Notes: generated by a model from the sequence alone, not told the origin. A stretch of DNA of 64,000 nt from Sodiomyces alkalinus F11 (GCF_003711515.1 NW_021167079.1:2397755-2461754), one strand, 5' to 3'; shown: positions 1 to 11,097, numbered from the stretch's first letter. Program-made: numbers and translations.

Positions 1-729
1 AAATTATTATTCTCCTCGAAATGCCGTGTACCATCGTCACCGTCGTTCAAAGAGCCTCCTCATCGAAGACGGTTCGTTACGCGGTGCGAGTTCAAACATC
101 GACCAAACATCGACCAACCGGTTTCATCCGATGACGGCTGCGACAAGTTAAATATAGGTGGTCGTCTACGACGTAAAGCGGTTCAACAGCCAGAACAAGG
201 GCATCATAAGGCGACGACGGTGCTGTATGTTGCCGCGAAAATTCCGGTTCGCACGACAGACGTTCTGTAACTGCCGAGATCTCGACCGTCTCGTATGGGA
301 CCCGGTATCAAGTTGCCTCGGATCGTATCTGAACCAAGAGAGGCTAAGCTTTGGATACGAGGAAACCTGGGCGCGGTATTACTTGTGTATCGCGTATACC
401 GCGAGCTCATGCCAATACGACTTGGAAAGAAATGGATTTAAAGAGCTGTCCGTGGTTCAGGGCATCCGCTGTTTGGAAAGGAAGGTGGTGGGAAACACTT
501 GTGCTTCTTCTGTTGCTATTCCGTTCTCGTATAATCGTATTCCGTCCGCGCATCGCAAAGCTCACGAGCCGACGTATTGCTTGTCCTCTACAGAATAAAC
601 ACACCCAAGAAATTCTCTATGTGTCATCTATGTATCCGTGTTGTACTTTGTACGTCTTGTCGTCAACGTGACATCGCCTTTGTGGTCGCAGTTTGACAGC
701 TTGACTAGAGCATCCATTGACAGCAAGCA
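1..729. other. Non-coding or unassigned
   Basis: Open frames are present, the longest 146 codons on the plus strand at 158-598, but none shows a recognisable domain, signal or splice pattern, and overlapping frames on both strands are equally open. I see no gene I can support. Confidence 0.4.
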
Positions 730-803
730 TCCTCCGTGGCGCAATTGGCTAGCGCGTTCGACTGTTAATCGAGAGGTTGGTGGTTCGAGCCCACCCGGGG
801 GAG
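730..803 (+). tRNA. tRNA-Asn (anticodon GTT)
   Basis: The 74-nt sequence folds into a complete cloverleaf. The 7-bp acceptor stem TCCTCCG/CGGGGGA has one G-U pair; the D stem is GCGC/GCGC; the anticodon loop CTGTTAA sits on the stem TTCGA/TCGAG; and the T arm is GGTGG-TTCGAGC-CCACC with discriminator G. GTT in the anticodon position decodes AAC/AAT (Asn). There is no intron and no encoded CCA, as usual for nuclear tRNAs. The internal A and B box sequences (TGGCGCAATTGG and GGTTCGAGCCC) are intact, and a T-rich tract at 812-836 would serve as the RNA polymerase III terminator. It is very likely functional. Confidence 0.95.
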
Positions 804-3100
804 TTTGGTTCTCTTTTTTTCTGTTTTTCCTTTTTCCCCCCGGAGACTGCACACCCCGCTTATGCGAAGGAACTAGGTAACTAATTACGTAGAAACCTTC
901 TACGTCAAGTCTGTCGATACACTTTACCCTTAAGGGGTTCTTAGCTTTTGGCGTGTTTCTGGCGATTCTCAGTCGGCTCCTCCCAATAGGATAGTGGAAC
1001 GTCACCGAAAAATGCCGCCGTTGGTTCGAAGAATAATTGGCAGAAAAGGTTGAAAAAGAAAAGAAAACCCCCAGAAGAACATGCATCTCGGAACACCCCG
1101 GCCCTGCATTTCCTTTGACGACATCCATGTAAGTGCTCTAAGAGTGCATACAGCATACAGCATACAGCGTACAGCGTACAGCATACAGCACACATGGAAC
1201 TCCCCCCGTACGTCATCATCTCGAGCGATGCAGACAGACATTTGTTTCAATCCTTCCCTCACTCCTTACCCCACGCCTTTCACAAACACATACATCTTTT
1301 CGTTGTGTCCAGTGGTTCAGGTCTGTGTCATCTGTCCTACCTACTTTAAAGATACACACGCCAGGACGCTGTAAGTCGGGTTGGGGTAAATATTAGGAGG
1401 GAGGAGGGGTCTGGCGTAGGATTCGCTTTACAGCTGCTAATAAGGCTCCAAGGTAGTTGACCATTCTTCTTTCCCAATGCTACACGCTCGCTCGGTATAT
1501 CGGTGAGGCGAAAGAAAAATCTGCCGGGTTGGTACCAATGTTAGAAGACCGGGAACATCAGTGTTTGGCCGAGGTTGGAGGTGGTCTGTATCGAGAGCGA
1601 GAGGGGAAGAAAGTGCTTCTCATGACTTGCAGCCGATGACACACGCCTCGTACGAAATACCTTGGGTTCCTTGACGGACGAGCCTACTCGAATCATGCAT
1701 CCAGTATGTGTTCAGTTACAGCATTAGGCCTATCTTCGTCTTTTGATGGACTGGGCTCCCTCCCACGGGTCCCCCGCAAGTTCAACCCTCCCCCTCTCCT
1801 TGCCAAGGACTTGAGGGCCATGAAATACGCAGTAGCTTAACATCTGGGCCCTGGGATCAATTTCATTGGCGGCTCCCATTCGCTACAACTGAGTCTAAGA
1901 AGGCCCCCCGCTGCTTCCAATGGCACAGCATAGTGGAATTCACTATTCCTTGTGGCAGAAGAACCCAAGATATGCATTGGCGTTGGTCAGTCAGACGAAT
2001 ACTATCTACAACAGATGACGGCTCGTTTGGATTATTGAATAGAGACCAATTTTGTTCCGCATTGGACAGGAATGATGGGAGTAACGGGAGATGGGAAGCC
2101 AGATATTCAACCGGAGCATGGAGATACTTGCAAGACCACACACACGACAAAGAATTTATGCCCACGCCCGTATCCACACCACCATTGTCAGACAAGACTT
2201 GGGCTGGTTCCGTTAAAAGCCCGATACTCTGGTTGGATCGCGTTGAGAACTGCTAAGAATGTTACTAGAAGGAACCGGGTCATGTGCTCTGAATAGCCTG
2301 CTGGCTGCTTGTTGTCGAGGACGATCTACAGACTACGGATTCATCTACGGCTTCCTAAACAGCCTCGATATCTGCCTTCAGCTCTTCCCATAGCTTCAAT
2401 TATCCTAACGTCAGCCTCGTGACGACATTTACTTTTATGCCTCCTTATATAAAATAGGTGGAAGAGTACGGATTAGCAGCGTAATCTAATAATCGATCAA
2501 GATATAGGGCTAAGTTTTGAGCTAACGTTTCTAACCGTGGCAGAGGTGTATTATTATCAGTCTTACATGGGACCCATTACGTTGTACCTGTACAATTGTC
2601 TATTATATCCACAGAGCTCATTCGACATGTTCATAGTACCTATGGATGCATCTTCGATACGTTGTACATCTGCCCATTTCCCGACAACAGGTAGGGCCCC
2701 ACCCGCCGATGGAATCCCTGCTTCCAGAATACCTCACGTCCAACACGGTTACACCGCTGACTGCAACCCCACTAGGCATCTCGTCCATCGGGGCCATTGG
2801 GCACAAGATGGACGATGTATAATAAACCAATGGAAATTCGACAAAATCTCCCGGGAGTGTACATTGTAAGGATATTGCGCAGTCGAGCAAAGAGACTGAC
2901 TTGACTACCTTATGGGACGTGATCCAGTCGGTTAGGCCTCTATATTGCCGTCCGTCCGGTTCGGTTCCCAACCTGACAACGCATCAACACCACCAGCATC
3001 AGGTGAAGAGGGAAAGTAAATCGACGAAGACGCGGCTCCGGAGAGGATCTTGAGAGCCCGAGCTAACTGCTGCACTTCTGCCTAACCTGGCCTGACTTCG
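804..3100. other. Intergenic, no supported gene
   Basis: A 2.3-kb stretch with short overlapping open frames on both strands and no recognisable domain. The only structure I see is the 7-bp tandem repeat at 1147-1188. The ORFs around 1863-2296 and 2537-2971 overlap antisense partners and look like chance frames. Confidence 0.4.
1147..1188. repeat. 7-bp tandem repeat, six units
   Basis: Six consecutive copies of CATACAG, two of them in the variant form CGTACAG. The repeat lies in intergenic DNA. The unit is not a multiple of three, so it is not a coding repeat. Confidence 0.85.
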
Positions 3101-4900
3101 TTTTCTGCGCATGCCAGATCATCTACTCTTCCTACTACACCATCCCTCTTGACTCTAGTCCTCCAGGAAGCACGCCAGTCATCCGGGGATCCAGGTAATT
3201 CTCAGCCAAGGGACCAATGCCATCTCGCATCTGCATCTTTCTGTATGGGTTCTCGGGTGCTTCTGCAGCGCAGCTCCATTCCTGACATCCCGTGGTCCTG
3301 CGTCATGCCCATGCCCATGCCCAAGCCCACGCCCACCGTCACCACTTCTCCGTTCCCTCTCCGTTCCCTCTCCGTTCCCTCTCCGCTCCCTCTCCGCTCC
3401 TCTACTGCATACCCTCACGCCGTTCTGCCACCATGCAACTCTGGCCAACAAGAGACACTTGACGAAGGAGCTAGACCCACGCAACGTGAACCAAACGGCG
3501 CAGTATTCCGTCAACGTATTTGGACCATCCAATGTGAGTCGGCCGTTTTGTCTCCCGGCCGCTCCCTCCCTCTCTCCGCTCTCCGTTTGGACACCTGCTT
3601 GCGTCTAATGGGCCGCCCTCGACTCTTGCCATGGACGTCCCCTTTACCATGCTTGTCCAAGTCGACTTGGTCTGTATGTATCTCATCATCTTGTACTCTA
3701 ATGACACCCCTTCCTTAACAGAGGGAGTACAACGTACTTACCATGCAAGACAAGCCGAGCCGAAGACCTGATCGGTACATGGCGTCCCTCAATGGAGATT
3801 TATATCACCCTGAGGTCTGTTCGGCCGGCTTCCTGACACGCTGCATCGGGCTTCTTCCTTACTGCCACAGTACGCAGGACACACCACTATGGCGCATATG
3901 TCTCGGCTCTCCTCAACTTGACTACTTCCACCCTCCCCTCTCTCCTCCAGTTCCAGGAACTCCCCCGTATAACTCACTACGGCTTCTTCTGGCTGTTTCT
4001 CCCACACGTTGGTTTATCACTCACTTTCCCACACCTCTTACCCCTTTACTTGCACGTTACTGCCCACCTATGCGCTCATAGACGCGGAGATGTTGCACTC
4101 GACACGGCCCATGGTAGACGGTAGAGAGGGTGTGGCTACATGTTCATTCCGAGTCTACCCCCAAACCCTACCCCTGTGCCACACGCGCCCTTCTCCCACA
4201 GAGCCCCACGTCCGCATGGCCGGACTACGCATGGCCGGACAGGACTCTGTCTACTACATTCCGACCTGGTCTATCCATATCATCGATCTTTCTTGACGTT
4301 TTCTTCTCTTCTCTCTATACGCACTCTCGCTCTCGCACTCCGTTTGCCTCTTTGAGAACACATCCACCTTCCACCATGGGACTGTCTATCCCAACACCTA
4401 CCCTGATACTCGGCATATGCAGCCACCTGTCGGTCCCTTTTCCCCTGACCTTGCTATATACTGACCGGCTAATTTTCTCCCTTCGGAGTCTCCGTACTAT
4501 GACCGACCCATTAGTTCTTTTGCTCGATACAGACGAACAGACGTCTTTCCGTTCTCGTGTCCGATGAACGAGTCCCTTTATCTCGTCCTTCACATGATGT
4601 CAGCGCCGGGCCCCAACTCCGTTTGGGTCTATTATACACCCCCTTCGGAAAGAGAAAGACGCCCGACTTAGACACCGACATGTTGGCTCTTTCCCTCTCT
4701 TTCTTTCTCTGTCTCTTACTGCTCTTACTGTTGAAATCTGGACAAACGGGAGCAGGGGTACACCCCGGCATCCAGACCCGCCTAATGGAAGCTGGTCTGT
4801 CCATAGTCTATCGCCCCCCTCCTCCTCCATATCAGCCGGGATCTCGCCCTCAGTCGTTCCGTATAACCGTGCTAGGACTAATCCATCCCTGACCTGCTCG
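3100..4900 (+). other. Unresolved spliced-gene candidate
   Basis: The plus strand has several short, well-composed coding-like stretches separated by plausible fungal introns. One frame around 3438-3533 ends at GTGAGT. A segment after the acceptor AACAG at 3717-3721 reads 31 codons to a GTCTGT. A further segment follows CTCCAG near 3950, and another open frame covers about 4470-4670. The stretches do not join into a protein I recognise, and the donors are mixed in quality. It may be a multi-exon gene for an unknown protein or a decayed one; I could not fix start, exons or stop. A 12-kD-scale ORF in another frame at 3149-3718 is made mostly of minisatellite sequence. Confidence 0.25.
3349..3402. 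repeat. 11-bp pyrimidine minisatellite
   Basis: About five tandem copies of TCCGTTCCCTC, with T/C variation at one position (CCGTT and CCGCT forms). A short run of ATGCCC-like hexamers lies just upstream at 3305-3335. The repeat is strand-asymmetric (C/T on the plus strand). Confidence 0.75.
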
Positions 4901-5016
4901 TCCCACGAGCGGGGTCAATGATAGAAGATACCATGGACGAGGCCTTCTCGGCGAATTGAGCGTTGGCATGTCATCCCCCCCGGGCTCGAAATACCGGCCG
5001 GGGTGTCTCTGAAAAG

Positions 5017-5024
5017 TATAAAAG
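5017..5024 (+). promoter_or_regulatory. TATA-like box upstream of KXD1
   Basis: TATAAAAG lies about 265 bp before the KXD1 start codon, in sequence otherwise poor in A/T runs. A CT-rich stretch follows at 5060-5270, as is common in fungal leaders. Sequence match only. Confidence 0.35.
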
Positions 5025-5288
5025 GGCAGATTTTGGCGGCTTGAGCTGGATTCAACCTTCCTTTCTTTTAATCTTCTTCTGTACTTTTCGGTACACTCGT
5101 CCAAGTTCACTTCACCCTTTTGCCGTACAGGTTGAGCATATCCTTCTCTGCCCAGTGTTCCAGCATCTACCGGTCTACAACCCCAAAGCAGCCTACCTCG
5201 GTATCAAGCTTTAGTCCAGGGCTGTTCAGCTAGATCTCCTCTCTTCATTATCCATACCCACATTCTATCTCCTACCTTCTGGCCCAGC

Positions 5289-6073
5289 ATGTCGACTCAG
5301 TTTGTCCAGCCCTATTCACTCCCCATGCCCATCTCCTCCAAGGGACGTGAGCGCGACTACAGCAGCAGCGCCTACTCCGTCTCCCCACCAGAGGTCGACG
5401 AATCCGTCAGTTCAGGCACCGGTCCTTCCTATAGCCAGCCCAGCGGCTACTCCGTCGCCAACTCGAGCTACGCAGGCAGCCAGAGCGGCGACTTTGAGAG
5501 CGCCGCCTCCGCTTCCGGTGTCGACCTCAATGAGTATATGCAGGATCGTTTTGCCCAGTCCTTCGATCCCATCCCGCTAGATCGCAACATCGCTATCCAG
5601 GCACAAACGTGAGTTACTATTTCTCCACCGATTCTCCTTTTCCTGTGTGTTTTTCCGCATCGCACAGAACCACGAGACGTTAGCTGCTGACCTTGGGTAT
5701 CCAACCGGCACAGTTCCGGCAAGCTCAACGCTAAGCACCGCGAACTCCTCGAACTCCAGCAAAAGGCACAAGCACGCCTCGCGAAGACTCGCGAGCGCTT
5801 CAACGAGGGCTACCGCGATGCGCAGGAAGTTCGCGCGGATCTCGAGTGGACGCAGAAAAAAGTCACGTAAGTTTTCTTGTCCAACCCTTCCGCCCTGGCG
5901 GGGCGAGAAAAAGAAAAGAACAAAAAAAAAAAAAAAAAAAAAGGCAAAAGTGACGTTCACTTTTGACTGACAATATCTGTAAAATTAGGAGCCTCAAGAA
6001 CAAGGCGTCAAGGAAACATTCTAAAGAGTACAGCAAGGCCCGCGCGCGGTATCCCTCGCCAGACTCCTTCTAA
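5289..6073 (+). CDS. KXD1-like protein, BLOC-1-type complex subunit (three exons)
   Basis: Exons 5289-5608, 5714-5866 and 5989-6073 join to a 185-residue protein. The introns are GTGAGT...CAG (105 nt) and GTAAGT...TAG (122 nt), both leaving phase 2. The first 80 residues are Ser/Gly/Tyr-rich and probably disordered. Residues about 90-180 form the KxDL region: a helical stretch (KHRELLELQQ...), the signature site as R147-A-D-L150 (Arg for the usual Lys), and the terminal K-rich segment ending ARARYPSPDSF. The KxDL family belongs to BLOC-1-related complexes that act in endosome/vacuole traffic; that role is family knowledge, not seen here. Intron 2 contains a 21-A run. The start is the first in-frame ATG after a TATA-like box. 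The domain assignment is good; the human KXD1 name is by family only. Confidence 0.8.
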
Positions 6074-7001
6074 CCTTTTTCCTCGCGAGAAAATGTTCTT
6101 CGGCTGGCTCCCCACGACCCGTTCGGTCGGCTGCGCAGCGAGAAAGAGGTGTCGTCAAGTTGGATGATGTGCAGCTCGCAGCGGTCAGGGGTAAAGTTTG
6201 GGGAACAGCAGAGCCGCATTCCCGACCCAGCGGTTCGCCAGAACCTTCTAGCGTGTCTTATTTCCACCTTGGCTAAATGGGGAAGAGCGAGCTAAAGCGA
6301 TTATCTTGCAGCTAGCTGCAGGAACCAGGAGATGATTTCCTATGTTCGACACATACACACCCCCTCCATCTTTTTTTTGGCAGTACATATATCCACTCAC
6401 ATACGGTTGGGCATGGACGGCGGGGTGCGGAACGGTGCGAGCCGAGGGAAGGCGGGGGGGCGGTTGGGTTGGGTTGGGTTGGGGTTGGACGGTTCATCGA
6501 CAGGCTCGACACGCTGCATGCTGCAGAGCCCCTCTCTCATGGTCTCTAGCGGGCCCAGAACGTGGTTCCTGCGGCCAGTGGTCTGCTCTAGGCGGCAAGA
6601 CGTGGCTCTCCCCATCCACCAACGGCCCGCGTTCCTGGGTCGTTTATGGGACGAGGGCCACAAGAACCGGGCAACGGAAGGGGGGGGCGTGCGCGTCAAA
6701 AGTGACAAAAAATGGGGGCAGCGTTCGGATTTCATGGCAGACTTATTATGGCTTATGATTGGATGACTGACGGTAACAGTGACGAGAATGGGAGGAGGCC
6801 TGCTTTTGTTTCTGCGCTAAAAGTACTCCAGCCTCCATCAGGGGTGGCCAAAAATGGAGGAGGAGGGGGGAAATTGGGTGGCCTGGCAAGCATCAGGGCT
6901 GCAGGAAGGAGACTGCTCCGCCTAGAGAGGCCTGGGTTAACATGGACCAGGTAGGCGGGAAAGTCGGGCGTTGGCGACGACATCGTGCTCTGGGTGGATG
7001 T

Positions 7002-7047
<46 letters not shown>

Positions 7048-7677
7048 ACGCGGAAGTCTCAGATGGGGAGGGCGTATAATGTTTTTCCTACAAGAAACTC
7101 GTCCTATTCGCGGCAGAGGGAGGGTAACATACTCCTCTTTCAGGCAAGGGAGCATTCTCCAAGGACGGTGGAGGCCGCTCTTCCGCACCCCAGGGGTGTT
7201 CCCGCAGGCGTCAGGATGAATTCGGAATCGGTTTAGTTTAGTTCTCTGATAGGCGTACTAGTAATCAAAGGCGTCATGGGTTGAGGTCCCGGTGGTGGTC
7301 CCGTTTATGGCCTGTAATAAATGTATGCGCCGTTTTGCCTGATATAGGGATAGAACGTAGTGAGCCCGCCTCCTTCATTTCTTCGTTTACCCATCCACAT
7401 GACACTCCAGGCCGGTGATTGGCTTGCAGGACAGCTGGGAAAGAGGAGAGCCATGTGTTAAGAGGCCAAAACCCCTGCTCGGTGTGTGTCCTTGACATTG
7501 ACCGGTGGGTTATCACTGTGAGTGTCACGTGACGTCGGTGACTTGAGAGTCGTGGTGGGACGTGGTTCGGCGAAGGATCGTCATGGAGGAAGCCGCGTGA
7601 CAACCCGGGTGGTGCTAAGGTCCGGCTAGGGTTCAAATGGGCTGGTCGGAGCTCATGACATGGGGCATCCAGAGAAC
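6074..7677. other. Intergenic with G-rich simple sequence
   Basis: No supported gene in 1.6 kb. Open frames here are artefacts of simple sequence (poly-Gly/poly-Pro over the G run at 7002-7046). A short TTGGG-type repeat lies at about 6464-6489. Part of the stretch must be the 3' flanks of the convergent genes on either side. Confidence 0.5.
7002..7046. repeat. Homopolymer run of 45 G
   Basis: An uninterrupted G tract of 45 bases as assembled, flanked by ordinary sequence. Such runs are prone to length error, so the number should be treated as approximate. It could form G-quadruplex structures, which is inference. Confidence 0.9.
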
Positions 7678-8484
7678 TCATTCAGCCACACGGGTGCTTC
7701 TTGAAAGCCACGAGCCGCGACTCTGCAAACCCGCCTTCTTTTCCAATGCAGCCCAGGGGTTCTCGTTTGACGCGGGATCGTAGTAGCCCTCCCACCACGG
7801 CTTGCCGGGTTCTCTCCCCTGACCCTGTCCCCGGCCTTGTCTCTGAGGCATGGGGAGGGGTTGGTCGTGCCCATGTCCACCTTCTTGGCCGATATTTGGT
7901 AGCGAGCCTTGATTCTGGCCCCATGAAGGACTCGGACGGTTGGGTAGCGTGACGCCGCTATTACCAGGTGAGCCCCCGGGAGGAAGTGAAAACGAATGTA
8001 CCGCTCCTTCGTTCGTGCCGGTAGATCCGTCGCCCCCATGGCGCGCAACGATTTCGTCGATCAAAGCTTGTGCTTTCGCCAGAGCGGGGGCCTTGAGGTG
8101 GTCGCCAGTCCCTTCTTCGACGTCGGGGTAGAGTATGGCACCTCCATTTCCACCTTCCCTTTCCCCGCCATTGTCCTCGTCTTCGCTCTCGTCGAGGTCA
8201 ATCTCCTCGGTGTTCTGTGTCGCCGCGTTGTTTGAACCAGGTATGGAAGCAAGAGCTGCCGCTGTGGTTGTGAATGAATTGTCTGTCGTATATACAACGG
8301 CGGATGCATTGGCGCCGGTTGCTGGCGAGGCGACAACTGCGTCGACGTTGGGGTTATGCTTGCGACGTTTGGATGGGTGGGAGGAACGATCTTGTGACCC
8401 GAAGCTGGAAAAGCCCATCGATTGGGCTAGAGCTGCGGTTGTCGCATCATGTTCCTGATCCGCAATAGCTGCAGTGAAATTCAT
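7678..8484 (-). CDS. Conserved-looking fungal protein of unknown function
   Basis: A single-exon 268-residue frame. The N-terminus MNFTAAIADQEHDATTAAL is followed by a basic KRRKHNP patch (residues about 38-45, possible nuclear signal), then a low-complexity region with an acidic run EEIDLDESEDEDNGG. Residues about 125-145 form a helical stretch (APALAKAQALIDEIVARHGG), then come Gly/Gln-rich sequence and a C-terminal aromatic motif KPWWEGYYDPASNENPWAALE. The ordered ends around a disordered middle suggest a real, possibly nuclear, protein. I do not recognise a named family and assign no function. It is divergent from the gene at 9013 across a 528-bp shared upstream region. Confidence 0.7.
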   Translation of the reverse strand: MNFTAAIADQEHDATTAALAQSMGFSSFGSQDRSSHPSKRRKHNPNVDAVVASPATGANASAVVYTTDNSFTTTAAALASIPGSNNAATQNTEEIDLDESEDEDNGGEREGGNGGAILYPDVEEGTGDHLKAPALAKAQALIDEIVARHGGDGSTGTNEGAVHSFSLPPGGSPGNSGVTLPNRPSPSWGQNQGSLPNIGQEGGHGHDQPLPMPQRQGRGQGQGREPGKPWWEGYYDPASNENPWAALEKKAGLQSRGSWLSRSTRVAE

Positions 8485-9012
8485 GGCGTGAGGGGGAGCA
8501 ACGGGATGAGGTTGTTAGGGAGGAGGAAAGGCGGTCATCGAAAAGGTATTAGGTATCGCTGCGCTGGGCTGGAGGTTGACGAAGTAGGTACCTAGGTACG
8601 AAAACGAAGTACATAGTTACAAGCCTCACTATCCTTGGACGTGATTACTAATGCGCCACTTACCCCAGAGTCTCGGGTTGGTGGCTCGTGCTCAATCTCA
8701 AACCGCCATAGGTAGACGTTGTCTCACAGACCCGTCTTTTTCGTCTTCACTCCGACCTCGTCGTACGAATCTCGTCGCTATCTATATGCTCGCTATTCTT
8801 CTTGTTGTTGAAAGACCCATCTAACTTTGCATGGGCCGGTCCCTGCATGTACAGATTACTCATTATAAGTAATTTATAATCACGTCATCACGTCTGTCAT
8901 TTAGAGCTGTGGTCATTCATCAACAATTGGTGTTCTTGTCTTGACAGCTCGTCCTTCGACAAAGATCTCAGATACCCATCAAGACGTATTCAAATTCTCT
9001 GATTCGCCCACC
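8485..9012. promoter_or_regulatory. Shared upstream region of two divergent genes
   Basis: The 528 bp between two outward-facing start codons. It contains one copy of the dispersed TACCTAGGTAC palindrome (about 8588-8600) and CT-rich stretches. No TATA box or defined operator was recognised. Confidence 0.4.
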
Positions 9013-9690
9013 ATGGCAACTACATCCCCTCCAACAGACGTCAAACTCCGCAGCCCGTCGACTTACGCTTCTTCTTCTTCTTCTGCGAGCCAGCCCCCAT
9101 CTCTCTCCCCATCACTCGACTGGCTCCGCCGAACATGGTCCGTCACGCACTCCACCCTCTCCATGTGGCGCTCCGCCCGCAACGTCCGCATCACCTACAC
9201 CTCACTCCCGCCAAAACCGGACGGCACTACTCGACTCGACGACCTTGTCGAGTATGAATCCGTCAACTCCACTGGCAGGCGCAAGACCGTCCGGGGCGTT
9301 GACACGGCCTCCGTTGCCCCTCTTCCCCCATCCCCTTCTTCAGATTCTGCTCTTACCACCACCTCCTGGGACTGGCGTGGTAGCGGCCTTCTCTTCTTTG
9401 CCACCTCCCACTGGGAGATCCTCGGCTGGGGTGAGCGCCCATTGCCTCCGGGACCCGGAGGTGAAGCGGATGGTTCGCAGGTCGAGCGGTGGGCGGTCAC
9501 ATGGTTTGCGCCGACGCTGTTCACCAAGGAAGGTGTCGATATCTACTCGGACCGAAAGGAGGGCTTGAGCCAGGAGACGTACAAGCTCGTGCACGAGGCG
9601 CTGCTAGGACTCGAGGCCCGGTCTGTCGCTGAGATGGTAGAGAAGGATTTGCGTCCTGTGGAGATCAGACTACCCTGGGTTGAGAATTGA
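9013..9690 (+). CDS. Unnamed 225-aa protein, possibly calycin-like
   Basis: A single exon starting at the ATG of CCCACCATGGC, a good fungal start context; an upstream in-frame extension lacks an ATG. After a Ser/Pro-rich N-terminus (residues 1-35) the sequence is compact and Trp-rich: DWLRRTWSVTHSTL at about 36-49, then ARNVRITYT, DDLVEYES, WDWRGSGLLFFATSHWEILG and WAVTWFAPTLFTKEG. The alternating aromatic/charged strands resemble a small beta-barrel that begins with a G-T-W-like turn, as in calycins. This is a fold guess only. The C-terminus (SQETYKLVHEALLGLE) is helical. No signal peptide is visible, so a cytosolic location is likely. I assign no function. Confidence 0.7.
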   Translation: MATTSPPTDVKLRSPSTYASSSSSASQPPSLSPSLDWLRRTWSVTHSTLSMWRSARNVRITYTSLPPKPDGTTRLDDLVEYESVNSTGRRKTVRGVDTASVAPLPPSPSSDSALTTTSWDWRGSGLLFFATSHWEILGWGERPLPPGPGGEADGSQVERWAVTWFAPTLFTKEGVDIYSDRKEGLSQETYKLVHEALLGLEARSVAEMVEKDLRPVEIRLPWVEN

Positions 9691-10392
9691 GTAGAGCTCT
9701 TTGGCTCTCGATTGTGGCGAGTTGGGCCTATGTATGTCATGCATTAGAGATCCAAAGCTTGGATGAGTCTCAGTACATATCACGGTGGACGGCTTCGTGT
9801 GGAGGAAAGCACCCGAGCGCTCGATATACCATCAATGAAAACAGCCGTTGGGAACCGCGATGTCTCTCGCTCTCTTCCCATATCCCCCGGCAAGCTACTC
9901 CCACAACGAAAATCCTCGCACTATGGCTGCGTAAATCAACAAGGTCTTTTTGAATTCAGGGGCTTTCCTCGGGTCCAACACAGTACCTTAACCCGTGATA
10001 TGTTTTATCGTCCCTTTTAGTGCCTTTCAATGCCTTCTGACTGCATCTCTATATAACCCCTCTCCCATGAAGGTCTGGTACATACGACCATACCCACTGG
10101 AAAACTCGGGATCCCGTCTGCTCTCCCCTAGATAAGCCAGTGAGGGCCGGATTAGTAGTTGGGTCGGTGACGACCAGCGAATACCCGGTGTTGTATGTTT
10201 TTTTGTCGCTTTTGCTACGGATGTAATGTGACTTTTTGTGGGTACCTTCGACAGTGTCGTTCTGATTACATAATAATGGAACTTGGCATCGGATGGGACT
10301 TTTCTCAACATAATTACGTCAAACCATCACTTCAGCTTCACCCCAGAACAACCCCCTACCGCCAATTTCAGAAAACACACCATCATACTACG
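9691..10392. other. Intergenic, HUB1 upstream region
   Basis: Contains the 3' flank of the preceding gene and the leader of HUB1. Short open frames on both strands show no recognisable content. Confidence 0.4.
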
Positions 10393-11097
10393 ATGGACAG
10401 GGCACGTTCAAGATCGCGCTCCCCGCGCCGCGATCGATCGACAGAACGAGGCAATCGTCCCCGCGAGAGGAAACAAGGAGGCTTCCGATGGAAAGACAAG
10501 AATAGCCGCCGCGACCGAGACGACAACGGCCAAGACGACAACGGCCGCGACGACAGACGTGGCCTCCAGCGAGGATATCGGAACCGCAGCCGCAGCCGCA
10601 GCCGCGACGCAAGACAGCGAAATGGTTCGCGGTCCCCGCGCCGGGACCGCGTTCGGGACACAGAGCCGAGAGACAGAGATTGGGGTAGAGGCAGGGACAG
10701 AAATGAAGACCGAGGCCCCGACCGAGACCGAGACCGAGGTCGAGAGTCGGACAGGGGGGGGGACAGAGGAAAGGAAAAGGACAAGGGCAAGGGCAAGGAC
10801 AAAGGACCGCCCAAGCCGGAAAAGAAGAAAACGACAGCCAAGCCCGCGAAGAGCGGCGAAGAGCTCATCGTGGTGTACGTCAACGACCGACTCGGCACCA
10901 AGACCGCCATCCCCTGCCTGCCGAGCGACCCCATTGGCCTCTTTAAGATCATGGTGGCGAGTCGTGTGGGCAGGAAACCTCATGAGCTGTTGTTGAAGCG
11001 ACAGGGAGAGCGACCGTTCAAGGACCAGCTTACGCTCCAAGACTACGGAGTTAGCAACGGGGTGCAGCTGGATCTGGAGGTGGATACGGGTGACTAG
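10393..11097 (+). CDS. HUB1/UBL5 ubiquitin-like modifier with RS/RD-rich N-terminal extension
   Basis: A single-exon 234-residue protein. Residues 1-150 are almost purely Arg, Asp, Ser, Gly and Lys, with repeated SRSRSPRRDR, RNRSRSRSRD and RDRDRD blocks typical of SR-type splicing proteins. Residues about 157-234 form a UBL5/Hub1 ubiquitin fold: ELIVVYVNDRLGTK, CLPSDPIG, HELLLKR, FKDQLTLQDYGV and NGVQLDLEV. Hub1 binds spliceosomal partners (Snu66, Prp38) non-covalently and tunes 5' splice-site use. Asp179 aligns with the yeast surface Asp needed for Snu66 binding (alignment by eye). The usual C-terminal Tyr-Tyr is absent; the protein ends LEVDTGD. There is no Gly-Gly, as expected for Hub1. 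An intron-retention artefact is unlikely because the frame is open and the bias continuous. An upstream extension lacks support. Confidence 0.85.
   Translation: MDRARSRSRSPRRDRSTERGNRPRERKQGGFRWKDKNSRRDRDDNGQDDNGRDDRRGLQRGYRNRSRSRSRDARQRNGSRSPRRDRVRDTEPRDRDWGRGRDRNEDRGPDRDRDRGRESDRGGDRGKEKDKGKGKDKGPPKPEKKKTTAKPAKSGEELIVVYVNDRLGTKTAIPCLPSDPIGLFKIMVASRVGRKPHELLLKRQGERPFKDQLTLQDYGVSNGVQLDLEVDTGD

Noticed and set aside
158..598. 146-codon plus ORF
   Set aside because: No recognisable domain or codon preference, and two further frames are open over the same bases.
6464..6489. TTGGG repeats resembling a telomere
   Set aside because: Too short, wrong unit (not TTAGGG), and inside gene-bearing DNA.
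6937..7236. Poly-Pro and poly-Gly ORFs
   Set aside because: Caused by the 45-G homopolymer.
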